DNA of 64,000 bases, taken from Apis mellifera. Lineage: Eukaryota > Arthropoda > Insecta > Hymenoptera > Apidae. The stretch spans positions 4,639,458-4,703,457 of the forward strand of contig NC_037643.1 in the NCBI RefSeq assembly GCF_003254395.2, read 5' to 3'. Below the pieces are notes generated by a model, which did not search any database, was not told where the DNA came from, and saw only the letters and a list, made by a program, of their open reading frames with translations. A program made the translations under genes and the position numbers. Positions 39,121-53,637 of this stretch are shown here, one piece after another; position 1 is the stretch's first letter; each line of letters starts with the position of its first letter.

Positions 39121-42100
39121 AATGTTTGTGGAGAAGGAAATATAAATATGTATATATTTTTGAAATCATTTTTTTTATTTTGTACAAGGGTAGAATTGAC
39201 ATCATCTTCGTTTGTATATCACATGTTTTGTGTATATAGATTTTATTAGAAAATTATCAAAATTAGAAGTTGAATGTTAAGAAACATTTTGGGTATTGAT
39301 ATGAGACGTTATAATTTTGTTATAATTTTTTTTTAGTAAAGATTTCTCGCGATATTTTCCTTTGTTCTTGATTTCTTTTGTAATTTTAATTTTACACGAC
39401 CTTGGATAAATTTAGTAAGCAGAATTTTAGTCGCTCAAATGATTACTTTTATAATCTTTGCAATTTCTTCCTTCCTATTTTTAATCTTTCTTTCAAGACG
39501 TTGCTTCTGTTTAATCGAATCAGTCATGGATCATTTCACTTTTGTTTTTTTGTTATTTTTATCCTCTTTCTTCGAGTTTTTTAATGTCTTTATTATTCTT
39601 CTCTCCATAAATAATTAAAAAAAAAAAAGTTGTTATAATCCTGGAGAAATTGAGTACGAAATTGAAATTGTAATTAAAAATAACAAAAGTAAAAGTATTA
39701 ATTCGGTTATTCGGAAATTTATATTAAAACTTCAATTTCCAATACGTTCATTGTATTCATGTTACGTTTCAAATCGTTTCAATTTCCAATATTTTTTTTA
39801 TCGAGTGTCTATCACACTTCACGGGTATTTAATATTTAAATTTATTTAATACATTTAAATTACATTTTCGATAAGTCAATCTTCAAATATAAGATATTCT
39901 AATAAAACGAAAGGGTAATAAGTTTTTATGATGATTAATTGTATAAGGTATTAAGTACGATAAGAAAAATATACATAAAAATTTAGAATGAACGGTTGTA
40001 GGTTGTAATTTTAAATTACCTACTGATAAGGGAAAAAATAGAGAAAGAAAAATTTATATAATGTGTATAAGAATATGAATGAAAACGATACTATCTCTTT
40101 CTTAAATTTTACACAATATGCTACTTTTAAATTTATTTATTTCGTTCAAGATAATTCAAAAATGACGATATACGAAATTATAGACAAAATTAGAATAGAA
40201 ACAGAGAAAGAAATAAATTTAAATTTATTACTATAATAATAATTTAAATATTTTACATAGATATATTATTTGTACTGCATAATTTTTTTTTAAATTATTA
40301 TTTTATTCAATAATAAAGGCAAAATAAAGATTGCTCTCTGTTATATTATATTAACAAAATCAATGTAGACAGTAAGGATGAAAACAGTTTGCAGAAAAAT
40401 GATAAGACTGTACACATTGCAGAGAAATATAAGTAATAACTTCAGCAGCGATGACCTACAAAGATGTACGAAGAAACATGAACAATTTTCTTTGTAGAAA
40501 TCGAGTCTCATGATAATCCAACGATATCAGTTTCTTTTTGTATTGTTCACTTCATCGTTGTATTATTCACTTCATTCATGAAATTCGAACGTAAATCTAA
40601 GAAAGTATTATTGGTATACATTTATGAATAATACGTATGATAATGAATATTATCATAAATTGAATTTTTAATTATCTTTTATTTATTAGGGATGTAATGA
40701 TGTACAAAATTTAAAATTAGATATTATAATAAAATTTTTAAATATTTGAGAATACAGTAAAATTAAACATCGAATCAAAAATAAATATAAATATAATAAT
40801 TATTTATTACATTACAAGAAAATTGGTTAGAGAATTGAAATAAAATATCATAATTAAAATAAATTAGAATAAAATAAGATATTAAAATTAAAGGAAATAG
40901 TATAATGAAATAAAATAAAGTATAATAATGAAACATTGAAATTATAAATTTTAACATTATATTTATTTTTTGAATTGAATATTATAACAAATTATATTTT
41001 ACTCATAAACAAATCTCTAGTAGAAACTTAATAAATATAATAAATGGAAAAAAGAAGAATAAAAAAATACTTGAAGCCATTGTAGCAGCAAAAATAGGAT
41101 TACCAATAGCGAAGTTGCTACTTAACGTTGAAAGTACTCGATAGGAAAACAAGAAGGAAAAACTACCCCTCAGAGGCATGAGTACATTTTGATTTGACCG
41201 TAAGATGTTCCTCGTTGAACGTTTTCATTTAAGATCCTTCAGCTTTTCTTACGTCTCTAGCTATATCCTTCTAAGTGTCTTATTTTTAAAATTTTATTTT
41301 TAGAAAATATACATTAAAAAATCTTGTTTTTTAAAATGTTAACAAATTATAAAAAATATCAGACATAATTCTTGAAAGTTTAAAACAGATATATTTTAAA
41401 ATTTCCATTTATTTATCAAGTTTATATTAGATATGTGTATTAATATTCAAATAATTATACAAAAAAGGAGTTTAAAAATTATTATTGTATCGTCGTGATA
41501 TAACTAATTATAAACAGAAGCATAAAGATATAGAAATATTCTGCATAATTTTAGCAATCTTCTATATAAGGAAATTGGCAAAGATTTCGTGACCAGTGTG
41601 CATAAAATCTGCATTTAACTTCGATACTTCAGAACGATTGAACTTTGGTTAAAAGCCTTAGGAACACAGATCTTAAACGAGACTTGAACTTGTACATTTT
41701 CCACTATTATTTCGCAAATTGCTTCTTTGTGAAAGAGAAAAAAAAAAACGAATCGTAGATCAAATTCAAGGTTTAAATTACTCTATTTCTGTAATAATAG
41801 ATATCAATCACAATTTTCCACAATAATCCACTAGTTTGTAACATTCGAAGAATATATCAAAGAATATAATGAAAAATTCGAAAAATATAAAAAATAAAAA
41901 TGAAACTTTTGAAAAGAATATATGTAAATAATGAGTAAACAAATTTTTTATTATATTTTAATTTTAAATAATTTTATCTATTTTTTTTCGAATAAAGAAT
42001 CAATATATCAAATTTATAAAAAAGATATATAATATATAACCAACGTGTTTGTACAAAATAAAATAATTCATCAAATTTGAACGTCGTTATTTCGGTTCTA

Positions 42101-44387
42101 AATTATTGTGTCTTTTTCAATGTGCAACATCTCGTAATTTCTTGCAATTCTGAAATCGTAGCAACAGAGAAGTTATGGTCGTTAAAATTGTTTCGGCTTT
42201 CTAGCTAGCAAACGCTTTTAAGTCAATTACAGGGACAATTAAGTTTCTGGAAATACTTCTAGTCACACAAGTTGTCGAATCGTTGAATTGGCGTCGAAAT
42301 TCTGATTAAAATTAAACGACGATTTAATAAATGTTTGTAAATTTTATCGATAATATTTCTATTCGACAAATAACAAATATATATTATTACTTTGTTAAAA
42401 TCATTACTTTGGAATTTGTTTAAAAATGAATAAAGATAAAACCATTTCGAAAAATCATAAAAATCTCGATTAGACAATTTCGATGGAAATTTTTACATCT
42501 TTAATAAGAACACATCGTAGCGTGGAATAGTACTAAACGTATTTGTCATTGAGATTGTTATTCAAGTCGCAGGATCAGATTCATATCTATAAATCTGTGC
42601 TTCTCCAACCATTTACATTTAACGATGCGCATAACAATAGCTCACGACTTTGCTTATATGTTGCTTATATGTACGTAATATCGAAGCTTGAAACTCGTGT
42701 TCGCGTTACCGTGAATAATTAAAATCTTTGCAAAACTATTAAGAATTCTTGTGCAACGAATAAAAAATAAATGTAAGAATAATTATTAGATATTATTAAA
42801 TTCATCAAAGTAGGAAATTATTGAAATTATTTTGTTTCGTAAACAAAATTGCAATTTAACTTAATTTTCTACCCAATTATAATATATTTCATTTTAAAGT
42901 CGAAAATTGATATAATCGTAAATTTCTTTTTCGTAAATTATATAAATTATGTAAAATTTATTATTTAAAAACGGTTCTATCGAGAATAAATTCTCTATTA
43001 AATAATTTTTCCAATTTTTCAATTTCATTCAATATTTTCCTAAAAACATTGATTTCAATATCAATGATAAAAAATTATATGTTTTAATCAAAGTTTGATT
43101 TCGGATTAATGTAATAAAAAATCGATACAAAAAGAAAATTATATGAAATTGATCGTTAAAGCACAGTTCTGCTAAAAGTAAATCGTTTTTTAAATTGAAT
43201 TTTCTCTCAAAACTTTATTTGACTTTAACGTCAGATAGAGATATATTTATTGGTGTGAAAAACCAATTTCGAGATCGTCAAAGAATCGTCAAAGAAAGAA
43301 ATATGAATAGTAATGAAGCATAAATAATAGAAAAAAGATGATATAGATAAATGTAAGAAATAGACAGACTTCAAAAAAAATTAATATTTATTATTCATGC
43401 ATGATTAATTAACGATGTTAGAAAAATATCAAGAAATAAGGAATTTCAAAAAATTCCATAAGAAAATATTTAGAACGTAGATAATATTTATAATAATTGA
43501 ATTAATTTCTTCATATGAAATTGTACTCATTAACGTCCAGATAGAATGACGTCAATTATACATATCATTCATCTTGTCAATGAATCTTTATTTTCTTTTG
43601 ATCCTCAGCCAAACCATTTTCATGATACTTTGTTGCAATTTCCGTACCGTAGTAACTCTTGACTAACATGTTGAATAAATATCCATTAAGATTCAGTGTT
43701 ACATCAATACATTAAAACGTAGCAATAAAGTGATTATTCTGAGAATAGTTCACGCAATCGGATCGATTTGTGAGAAGAATAATACCGAGAAAAATAAATT
43801 CTTCGAGAAATCAAATTTTGTAAATTTTTTTATTAAAAAATTATTTCTTAACTATTTAACAATATTAAAAAAAACATTTCTTTAATCACTTAATTAATAG
43901 TTTTTGGTTTATATTACTAATTATTAAGGATTATTTTTCTTCATTTTGATTTCAAAATTGTTCTTGTCAAATGAAAGATAATTTGATTGAATTTTTGTTT
44001 GATAATTATGATATAGTAATTTTAATAGTTTAATAATTATTTTTAATTTCAAAAAATTAACAATTTTGAGATATAAATTTTTATCGAAATTTTATATATA
44101 TATAAGATAAAAAGATCAACAAAATTGAACAACAATTGACATGATTTCTGTGTAATTCAACCAGATTCATTTTGAAACAGAAATTAATTTCAGAGATTCT
44201 GTTAAGCGAGATAGATATGAATGAATTTAATAATAAAATTGTGGCTGCTCGGATAATAAAGTAATTTCATTATTGATAAATTCAAATTTAATTTAAAATT
44301 AGCTTGTATACAGAGAAAACTTATCATGTTGAATTAATTAAAATTACTACATTTTCGTCGATTAATTTACAAATATAATTTATATAA

Positions 44388-44395
<8 letters not shown>
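39121..44395. other. Long AT-rich stretch without a recognised gene
   Basis: Sequence is very AT-rich. The few short frames are low-complexity. I see no exon or motif cluster. Confidence 0.55.

Positions 44396-44465
<70 letters not shown>
44396..44465 (+). repeat. AT microsatellite, 35 units
   Basis: A 70-bp uninterrupted AT run, the longest dinucleotide repeat in the window and probably variable in length between individuals. Confidence 0.97.
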
Positions 44466-44468
<3 letters not shown>

Positions 44469-47400
44469 GACGAGATATATATAAAGATATGCTATTAAAT
44501 TAATTTGTATATAGTAATTGATAAAAATTAATTGAAAGCTTATTTTGAGCTGACAACGTAGTCTGCAATAGAAGATAACTCAAGTGATTTCGAGGATCTA
44601 TAATAAAATCATGTCCATTTAACGATGTTGGCAACTTGAACGATCTCTGTTTTAATTCACAAGAGAAGACAAGTTCGTGAACTAGTTTTAAATCTAAAAT
44701 GACCATCCACATATTTACCAATTGACCAATGAGTCCACAAAAGCAATATTATTATTGTGTAACTTTTTAAATAATATATTCTTCATCCATTAAGAAAAGA
44801 ATGGATAAATTTTTATGATAATTAAATTTCTGGATCTTGTAATTTGATTCATTATAGAATACAATATTATAATACATTCGTTTTCTTTTATTGATCAATT
44901 TAAAAAAAATCAAAAACATTTAGAAAGGAAATCTATTAATATTTATTATAACGCAAAAATCAAAAACCTCTCAGAAAAAAAAGATAAAATTGAAAACTTG
45001 TGACACGATCAAATTTCTATTCAATTTCAAGCAATGTATTTACGATTCCTGCTTCTCGATACATCAGATATGACAACTACAAACATCAGTTGTAATAACA
45101 ATTTATCAAAATTCAACAGGATTCGTGTATAGACGAAATACGATGATCGAATGAGTTTCGTCACGGTTGAAAAGTTGAAAGATCGCACATCCCAATTGCC
45201 ATTATCGATTTGAATAATGACAAGGATACACATGTGTGCACAAGGAAAAATTCACGATGAATCGTAAAGCTGAGAAATCCAATAAATCCAATCCAAGCTG
45301 TTTTAAATATAGAGTCATATATTTATGTTTTGAAAAATTACTTGAAATTATAGTAAAAATAAATGGTAAAATAAATTGAAAATAATTCAATGATCTGAAA
45401 ATTAAGAATTATTTTAAAAAATAGAATTGATCGATATGGTTCATGTTTATATTAAAAGAATTATCAAGATAAATGAAAGAGATGTTTATTAGAAAGATTT
45501 TATACTTATTCAAGAATAAAGTTGAATTAAAAAATATTAAAGAAAAAAATATCGAAGCAATGAAAGCTGTGAACACATAATATATCTATTGATAGTCTGA
45601 ATGCATTGACTTTATCGTATTATATTGATAGCGAATCAATACTCGTAGATAGTGCATGCCAAGCATTGCTTCTTGAGAAATACAGTATTTCTCAGAATAG
45701 AAAGTTTCTCTTCTCAGAGAAGAAAATCTTAGCAAGTGAGAGATTTAAATTTCAAACAAGAAAATAACGAGACTGAAGATGCGGATGTGACATGGTTCCA
45801 ATATAGTATCAAGAAGATTTATATTATATCAACATTCCATATCTCTTGTCAAATTCTAATTCTGTTTGCAAATAATTATGCATTCAAACGTTAAAATAAA
45901 AAGTCATAAATTGATGTTTATGCAAATTTGTGCTTATTATTTACGAAGAGATATATTTTATCAACTTCGATAACTTTAGAATATCTGTTATCAAGATTAA
46001 TTTCTCGAGCAATTTCGTTTGAATTGTATATAACTGTTTCTCGATTTTCAATTCAATCTTAGTTTAATGTATATCAATAGAACTTAGAAATTGGAAATAG
46101 AAGTTTATTTCGCTTATTAAATCATAACAACTGAATATTTTAGGTAATTGAGCCACAAATAAATCAAATTCAAGAATAATTTTTTTAGAGAAAATAATTA
46201 ATCATATATTCTCGCATTAAAATTAATTTTTAAAAATGATCAATTTCTATTAATCTAATTTAATCAGTTTACCTATTTAATGAATAACATTTTTATATAT
46301 TCTATGTATCATGTATAGATCTTTGTTTTTTTTTTTAATTTTGCATAAATACATAAATATCCGCAATTTACTCATGAATAATACTTCACAATAACAAAAC
46401 CACCAAATAAAGATTTTATAATTGAAAATTCGCAAGAACATTAGTAATTCAAAAAGATCTTTGTGAACAAAAGAATACATAAGAGAAAAAAATCAATCCT
46501 CAAGACTATCGAGGTCATGAAGTCCCTCAAAGACACCAAAACTTGATTGAAGTCAGATGAAACATGTAACTTTTGAACAAAGTAGACCTTTGGGAATAAT
46601 AAATCTACTGCAGATAATCAGTATGATAATATTTCCTTCACAATTTAAACTTTAATACAATATCATTGTATTTCTGCATCTTTGAGATATTCTTTGGTAC
46701 ATTGTATTCTACCATAATTGCAGCATTTTAATTCTAAATCTAAAATTATTTAGTGATAATGATTTTGGATAGAATAAAATTGAATTCAAAATTCAAAATT
46801 TAAAATTCTATTGTATTCAAAAATATTCTATGTAAGAATTATTGATTCCTGTTTGTAAGTTATACATATTAAGTTATATCATGAGTTGTATCATGATTAA
46901 TAAATAAATACTTGGATTGGAGATAACTTGGGAATAGCACATTGTTTGTGATTCAGAATTCAAAATTAGATCTCCAGTTAATGACCGCAACATCAACTCT
47001 GCTTCAATAACAAATAATAATGTTTCAATAATATTTGATGATCATTGATTATTAAAATAATTATTGAAATTTAAAAAATAGATTTATGCTCTAAAAGTCT
47101 CTAAGATAATCGTAAAGAGCTGTGTTTTTTCAATTTTTTAATTATGCAACATGTTCAAACTTAAGAAAAAATTTTATTTTAAAGACAAAGAATAAACAAT
47201 AAAATAACAGTCATTGACTGTTGATTTGAAAAAATATTTTTATATTTATGAATTTATGAAACCACATTGTTGCAGAAATAATACTTTACATTTTGTAACA
47301 GGTGTTTAGATGTTCATTGATAACACTATATTTGAATTGCAGATATTATCTCTGTCATATAACATATAGATTTTATTCCACTCATGAATGATTATTATCT

Positions 47401-48590
47401 ATTATTATGCAAATTAAATGTTATATAAACAGTCTATACGAACATGAAATATGAATATTCAATATCTTTTTGCATTCGTTATTAAACTTGTATTTTTTTT
47501 ATTTTTTTTTTCTAAATTTTTAATTATATACAATTATCTTCAGTACAAATTATAATTTATAAAAATATAGAAATAAAAAGAAAGAAATGGTATAAAAAAA
47601 ATTTCTTGGTAAAGCATCGTGGATATTTTTTTTAAAATAAATGTAAAATAAAATATTTCAAGTATTGAAAATAATTAAATATGATGTGTAATTTTGTCAC
47701 ATCTTACTTATTCTTAATTAATTGATTTAATTCAATATTCAAATTAATTGGAATTATTTTTAAAGTTTAAACAAGATTTATTAATAATGCTGCTTTTTTA
47801 AAATAAAATTTTAAATTTTCTTCGGTTACAGAAATTTTTATTCATTATTTTCACGATTAATTTATCGAGATTATTTTGGCGTGTAATATCTACTAATCTA
47901 TCCCATTATTAAAGACTTAATAAACCCTAATAGATAGATTGCCCATTTAATATTTAATCTTCCCTGGATTCTTAGTACTTTATTAACCTTCACTGAATTT
48001 AAACTTGGTGAAGCTAGATCCCTTGTTATGGAAGTGTGAATTTCATAGTAGATTTATCACACCTTAATATTTCATTTAATTTGAAATGTTTTATAATTTA
48101 CGTACAAGATACTTTAAACGAAATTTTATCATGTACTTGATATTACCACGATGAGTTTAATAATTTATGCTGCATTCGTGGAAGGAAAATTATAATACAA
48201 ACATTCTCAGATATTCATAATTCAAAATAATAAAATCTTGAGGGAAAAAACTAAAAATAATTATCATGTTATTTCAATGAAATATAAAATTATTTAATTT
48301 TATATTCATTGGTTGAAATAATATCCCAAAATTACATGACAATATCGCACGTTATTATTGTAAACAATTTTCATCGCTGATTGAAATTAACTCGACAAAA
48401 GTAAAAACGTCGAAATTATATTTGTAAAACTCAGATGAAAGAAATCATGAAAGAAATCCATCTTTCCTCGTAAAGGTTGTAAGAAATGTTTTCATATTCA
48501 TTGGTAAAAATTGATATCATAGTGTGGCTAAAGTGTAGCACGATATATTTATAAACGTTAAGAATAGCGCAGTACTTGCAAGAGGAATTG
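44466..48590. other. Long AT-rich stretch without a recognised gene
   Basis: Only short chance frames are present. Confidence 0.55.
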
Positions 48591-48900
48591 GAAATCAATA
48601 TTTAAGCCCATTCTAAAGGTGACGTGACTAGGCTGGATTTGCGTGCAGAAAGCAATAGATAACGAGAGTTGTATTCTAGAATAATGCTTTGTGTATCTCA
48701 GACGTATTTAGGAACCACTCATTGTATAAGCTCCATTTGAGAGGAGCATCTAACGTAGTTGTAGATAATCTACAACCCTTGTAGAAACAACTCGTTATAC
48801 AATGCTGGAAGAGTGCTAATCTAAAAATATAATCGATCGCACGAGCTATTTCAGCAAAAATATTTATCCTCAAATATGGATATTCGATGAAAAAGACAAA
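48590..48900. promoter_or_regulatory. Balanced island containing a perfect 19-bp inverted repeat
   Basis: A GC-richer block. At 48758-48776 lies GTTGTAGATAATCTACAAC, two perfect 9-bp arms around one base. Further short repeats of the arm follow (TTGTAGAAACAAC). It may be a binding site for a dimeric factor or a small hairpin. Confidence 0.3.
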
Positions 48901-51900
48901 AATCAGCAAATAACATATGTATAATATTAAAAATTAAATAATTAATATCGTGATACAATAAGAGGAATAATATTATTCAATTTTTTTTCAATGCAATTAT
49001 TTTTTAATTATAATTTAATTTAAATATCATGTTTTAATGCTAAATATTTATAAATGTTATAGAAAATATAATGTTATAGAAAAGAGTAAATTGGAAAATT
49101 AATCAATTAAATAAACTGTTGATTTTTTTTTAAATTATAACAAAGTTTTTATATTATTTTATAATTAATTTATAATAAATTGATATCAAATTCGATCAGA
49201 ATTAATTATATATTAAAATTTAACAAGACAGATCTGTGTCTGACCAATACAATGAATGACTATTCTACGAAACAATGGTTCTTATTAAGTAGTAAATTTT
49301 ATTCTTGTACGATTTTTGGAAAACAAAATTTTGATCGTATCTAAAAACGCGTATTCTGGTAACACGAGTGTTAATTACGACGAAAGCACGGTCTCGTTTC
49401 ACGCATCGCGAATTTTAGTCATGAAAACTCACGGAAAAGATGGAAACCAGCTTAACCTCGAGGGTTTGCCAGCCACTTCTATCAATAGTACGTTTCTTCT
49501 TGGGAAAAAAAATCGTAATTAAAGTCACGTGCGTGCTTTACACTTGGGTAAAATTGATTCGTGGTAGTTTAATGCATACGCTTTTTTTTCTAAAAATGGA
49601 ATTTCTTTTCTCGCTTTAGTTAATTCGTCAGTAAAATTTAGAATTAATAAATGAGAAATTTAAATAAAATATAAAATTTAAAATCAAATGGTATAAATAC
49701 ATAAGTTTCATTTTTTATATAATTTTTCATTTTAATCTAAATTCTATTAAATTTATATAATTTTATATAATTTCTCAATTTCATTCGTATATTGAAATTA
49801 AAGATTAAAACGAAAAAAATTTGTATTAAAATCGAGATTGAAATAACGACTTTGACTCATACAATAGTTGAAACAGGAAAAGGAAATGTAAAGCGATGGT
49901 GAAAATTTTTCACTGTGAAATTCTTTCAAGGATTCGGGTCAGAATTTAAAGCTCGAATCGATTTTTGAGAGATATCATCCATAAAAATACCACAAAATCA
50001 AATCGTGAAAAATGATTTCAGTACACGATTTTCAACTCATTAAATATATTTTCCAAATTCGATAAATAATAATATATCATTCATCAAGTTCATCCTCGAT
50101 AAAAATTAAAAATTCTTTTTTATATACCTTTAAAATAACATTTCCTACAATTCTTCAATATTTTAAATAATCATCATTTCCCAACGCATTCGTAGGTTAT
50201 TTTATTCGAATACGAACTCATTAGCAAAAGAACGATGAGTCTTAATGAATCCCAAAGGGAGATGGTATGAGCCAACTTTGCTTCGAAATGATTTTTTTTT
50301 TTTTTCTAAGAAGAATGAAAAAAAATCTTGGGCTTGAAAGCCGTTGCTCTGTTCCTGTTATCACAGCAATGTTTCCCTTCGAAATCCAAGTAGATCCCTC
50401 GGTTGCAAAGGACCGTTTCGTCTTTTGTCTCACGCTTATTGCTCTCGTAATTGCAATTGTTCCGCTTCTGTTTGTATCGAGGGACGAGAACAAAGAAAGA
50501 TATTCGCCTGAGAGATCGAGATAACGATCGTGTTACGATCGAAAGAGCGCGTTAAATACTTTCGAATTCTTGCTAAATTCAGTCGAATTCCTTCGTTAGT
50601 ATACGTAATTTCCATCGCCTATTGCTCGATTGATTTTCACACGACGCAGTTATTCGCAATTAAAGCGATTATATCCGGTTTCTTTTGGACTATTTAAGGA
50701 GTAGGAATTAGCTTTGTTCAAAGTGGATTAATCGTAAAAAAATGGAACGATATGGAATGATATCTGTTTAAAGAGGGATGAAATCTTTTTGCATTTCTTT
50801 CTATTTTTATATCATAAAATCTATAAATATATATTAATCTATTAATATGTTTGTTACGAAAATCTTCGTACATTATTTCACGAGAAAATTCTAATCAGTA
50901 AAATTTTTATTTTAATGAAAGTTTGTGTAGTTTGATTCTATCTCGTAACATATATTTAAAAGAAAAATATTAAAATATAAAGATCTCGTTCTTTCAAAAG
51001 GGATAATAAAAAAAATTATTCTGTTATGTTATCTATTATAAATTCATTGACAATATTTCACATAAAATAATTATTGTGTTTGTGATTAAATTTGCATGAG
51101 AAGATTTTTGTAATCGATTGTACATATCGAAATCTCGTTGTGCAAACGCAACATTCCTCAAGATCTTAAGTTCCATCAATCTTCGTGAACATCCTCGAGG
51201 ATACCGACGTTACATATATTTCTTTCTAATCTTTTTTTTTTTTCTGCTTCTATCCCGCCGAGAGAACACTCGATAAGAACAAGTCGAACAAGTTGGCTGG
51301 CTTTATTCACGGATCAATGGATGTAGTGAATTTCACATAGTGTTCGCTGATGTGCAGATGCACGTGCATTGAATCGAAACGATTTCCTTGAGAGAGAAGT
51401 CTTATAGGTATTCGATACGCAGTTTCTGTTGAATGCGGGTAAACACGTGATTGTGCCAATCTCCTCGATATTGCATACATTAATAAATGGATGCATTTGC
51501 ATTTCCTTTTATTACGGATTTGTCAATCCATACAAGTTTTTAAAACTTTTCAAAATATTTAATCCTTCAAATCCTTTCTTTTTGTGAATACGTTTTGATA
51601 CGTAGTATAGATTTAATAATTTTTAAAATTTTTAAAAAGTTAAATATATTTACAATAATGTTAAATCTTTATAGAAATTAAAACAATTATTTTTTGTTGA
51701 AAAATGGAGTTTAAAGTTTGTTTCCGATTTCGAATTCTAATTTTTTTAATAAAATATAGAATATTAAAAGCAAAAAGACAATTGAAATATAAATACATAG
51801 ATGTTTGAAAATCTAAATTTATTTTTTTAGATAGGTAATTTATAATTAATCAATTGTTTGAAATTCTTCGAGAATATTTTTAGTAAAATCGTAAGTAGAG

Positions 51901-53362
51901 CGTGAAAGCTTCAATGAGAAATTTTTGAGAGATTTTCTGAATTTTGCATGCATTCTGCGCCAACTGCCATATGGAGCAAATACGCAATGCGGGAATTCTA
52001 TACACATTCCCAAATTAGGAGAAATTAATTTATCAGATATTCGGTTCAACGCGTTTAAAACTTGAAATTTTCCTTTGTATTAAATATATTAATTAACATA
52101 ATTAATAAAAATTCTTTCTTATTTTCTTTCTATAGTAAAAATATAGAGGAATTTATAAACAATTTTTATCTCTGAAAGAAAATTCGTAAAACAACAAGAA
52201 AATTTCCAATTAATATTGACAAGAAAAGCAAATGGTGGATTAAGTTTTTACTTTTGAATATATAGCTTTTTAAGCTTCGACAATTATGGTTAAATATTTG
52301 TCCAATTATGCATCAATTTCCTCATTTTACGCTTCATTTCACCAATTTGATATTTACAAGAACAAAAATTTCAATATTCTCTTATATTTGTAATATCTTT
52401 TATATTTTTATTAAATTGGATATACTGTAACATTATCGAAAGTCTTTCAATTTCTTACCAAGATAAGAATTCAGAAATTCAATTTTTGAATTAAGAAAAA
52501 TAAAAAATTCTACAACAACAGTACGTTCAATAATTCAAAAATGCCATAACTTTCCATCTAAATAAATAAAATGCACACATACAGATCTAATTGACACAAG
52601 TGTAGCGTGTGTTCAAGAATGTTCGAGTTGTGAAATTGAAATTCTTCGAATAATGTCTCTAATATTAAAGGAAACGCGTTAAGGGAGCAACAGTCTCAAT
52701 AAAGAATCGGAAAAGAATAATATATTATGGAAAATTTCGATTAAACGTCATGTTTATAGAGATAAATGTAATTGGGTTGAATAGTATTGGTGGAACAAGT
52801 AGTCCTTAAGGAGCTCTTTACTATAGTAGCAATCTAATGCGACTCTATCCAGGATACCACGCAATCGACCAATAACAATCCATTAGCGTTCCGTTGCTCT
52901 ATATTTGCCTAACTATTATCTTCGTCTCATTTTGGCAAATATACTTGTCAATTCAGCAGAGCAATGCTCGCACAAACTTCATAAGAGCTTTTTGTTTGGG
53001 AAATTTTTGTTTATTTTTCTTCTGTAATTAGTCTACTATAAACTTTACTCAACGTGCAATTACGTATGTATGATGAATGAAAAACAGAAATAGATTTCGT
53101 TATGAAAGGTGATATATTTGTTATAGAAATAAATATAATTTTATTTATTTTTTCATATCTAATATTCGTGTCATTTTTCAGCATTCATAGAATCTTTTCA
53201 AACTCTATGGTAAAATATTTATGAAAGAAATGTATGTTTTAAGATGACAATGTCATTAAATTTCAAACAAATATGTGATTCATTGATATTTTTATAAATT
53301 TTATATATAAATCAAAATGAAATTAATCAACTAATTGGAGAATTGTTTGCAAAATTATTTAC
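48901..53362. other. Mostly AT-rich intron-like stretch with small islands
   Basis: Islands of balanced composition lie at 49310-49560, 50210-50560, 51110-51500 and 52790-52970. The 50.2-50.6 kb block is open in several frames on both strands, so no coding frame can be chosen. Between the islands I see nothing. By position this would be part of the first intron of the minus-strand gene just left of the form A exon. Confidence 0.4.
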
Positions 53363-53486
53363 CTATGGTATAGGTTGCACCATCCAGTTGAAAAGTCGCA
53401 CTCTTGCACTTCTTGAAGAGCTTTTGATGCGGGTATGGTGGCGGAAGTGGCGGAGGTGGCGGCCCCTTTGGCTCCTGTTTATTCAT
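53363..53486 (-). CDS. Alternative coding first exon (form A) of the minus-strand gene
   Basis: The ATG at 53486 is the first in its frame after a TAA six codons upstream, with A at -3. The exon codes 41 residues plus one base and ends at the donor ATAG|GTAAAT (53362-53357). The N-terminus is a proline stretch (KGPPPPPLPPPYPHQ), a likely SH3, WW or profilin ligand, followed by basic residues and then KCKSATFQLDGATYTI-G. The final residues match those of the form B exon 41 kb downstream (LDG, Y two residues later, I, then G across the junction), and the phase is the same. Together they define two protein forms with different disordered N-termini joined to one body. Gene identity unknown. Confidence 0.72.
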
Positions 53487-53637
53487 GATGTTCCTTGCAC
53501 TTTACCTCAATGTCTTTGATCATTAATTATTCTCTAGTAATTGTCCCGAATCTCAATATCACTCGCGATCAGAGTCAAGCCACGATCATATTATCTCCGT
53601 TATTAAACGCATAGCGAGTTCCATCAACGATACAATA
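53487..53637 (-). other. 5' untranslated part of the form A exon, with three upstream AUGs
   Basis: A strong acceptor on the minus strand, CCTACTTTCCAG, directly precedes 53637, so the leader is spliced from a further upstream exon. The leader holds three upstream AUG frames. One of 12 codons runs 53624-53586 and a short one of four codons follows. A third, starting at 53523, runs 14 codons and ends at 53479, overlapping the main ATG. This predicts translational control of form A. Confidence 0.55.

Noticed and set aside
44500..44721. Minus frame containing SLNGHDFIID as a third LDGxxYxI-type exon
   Set aside because: There is no donor at the matching position and no G-phase ending; the similarity is too weak.
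50242..50493. Minus frame containing DTNRSGTI, resembling an EF-hand loop
   Set aside because: The acidic residue at loop position 12 is Arg, there is no paired hand, and other frames on both strands are equally open. A chance match is more likely.
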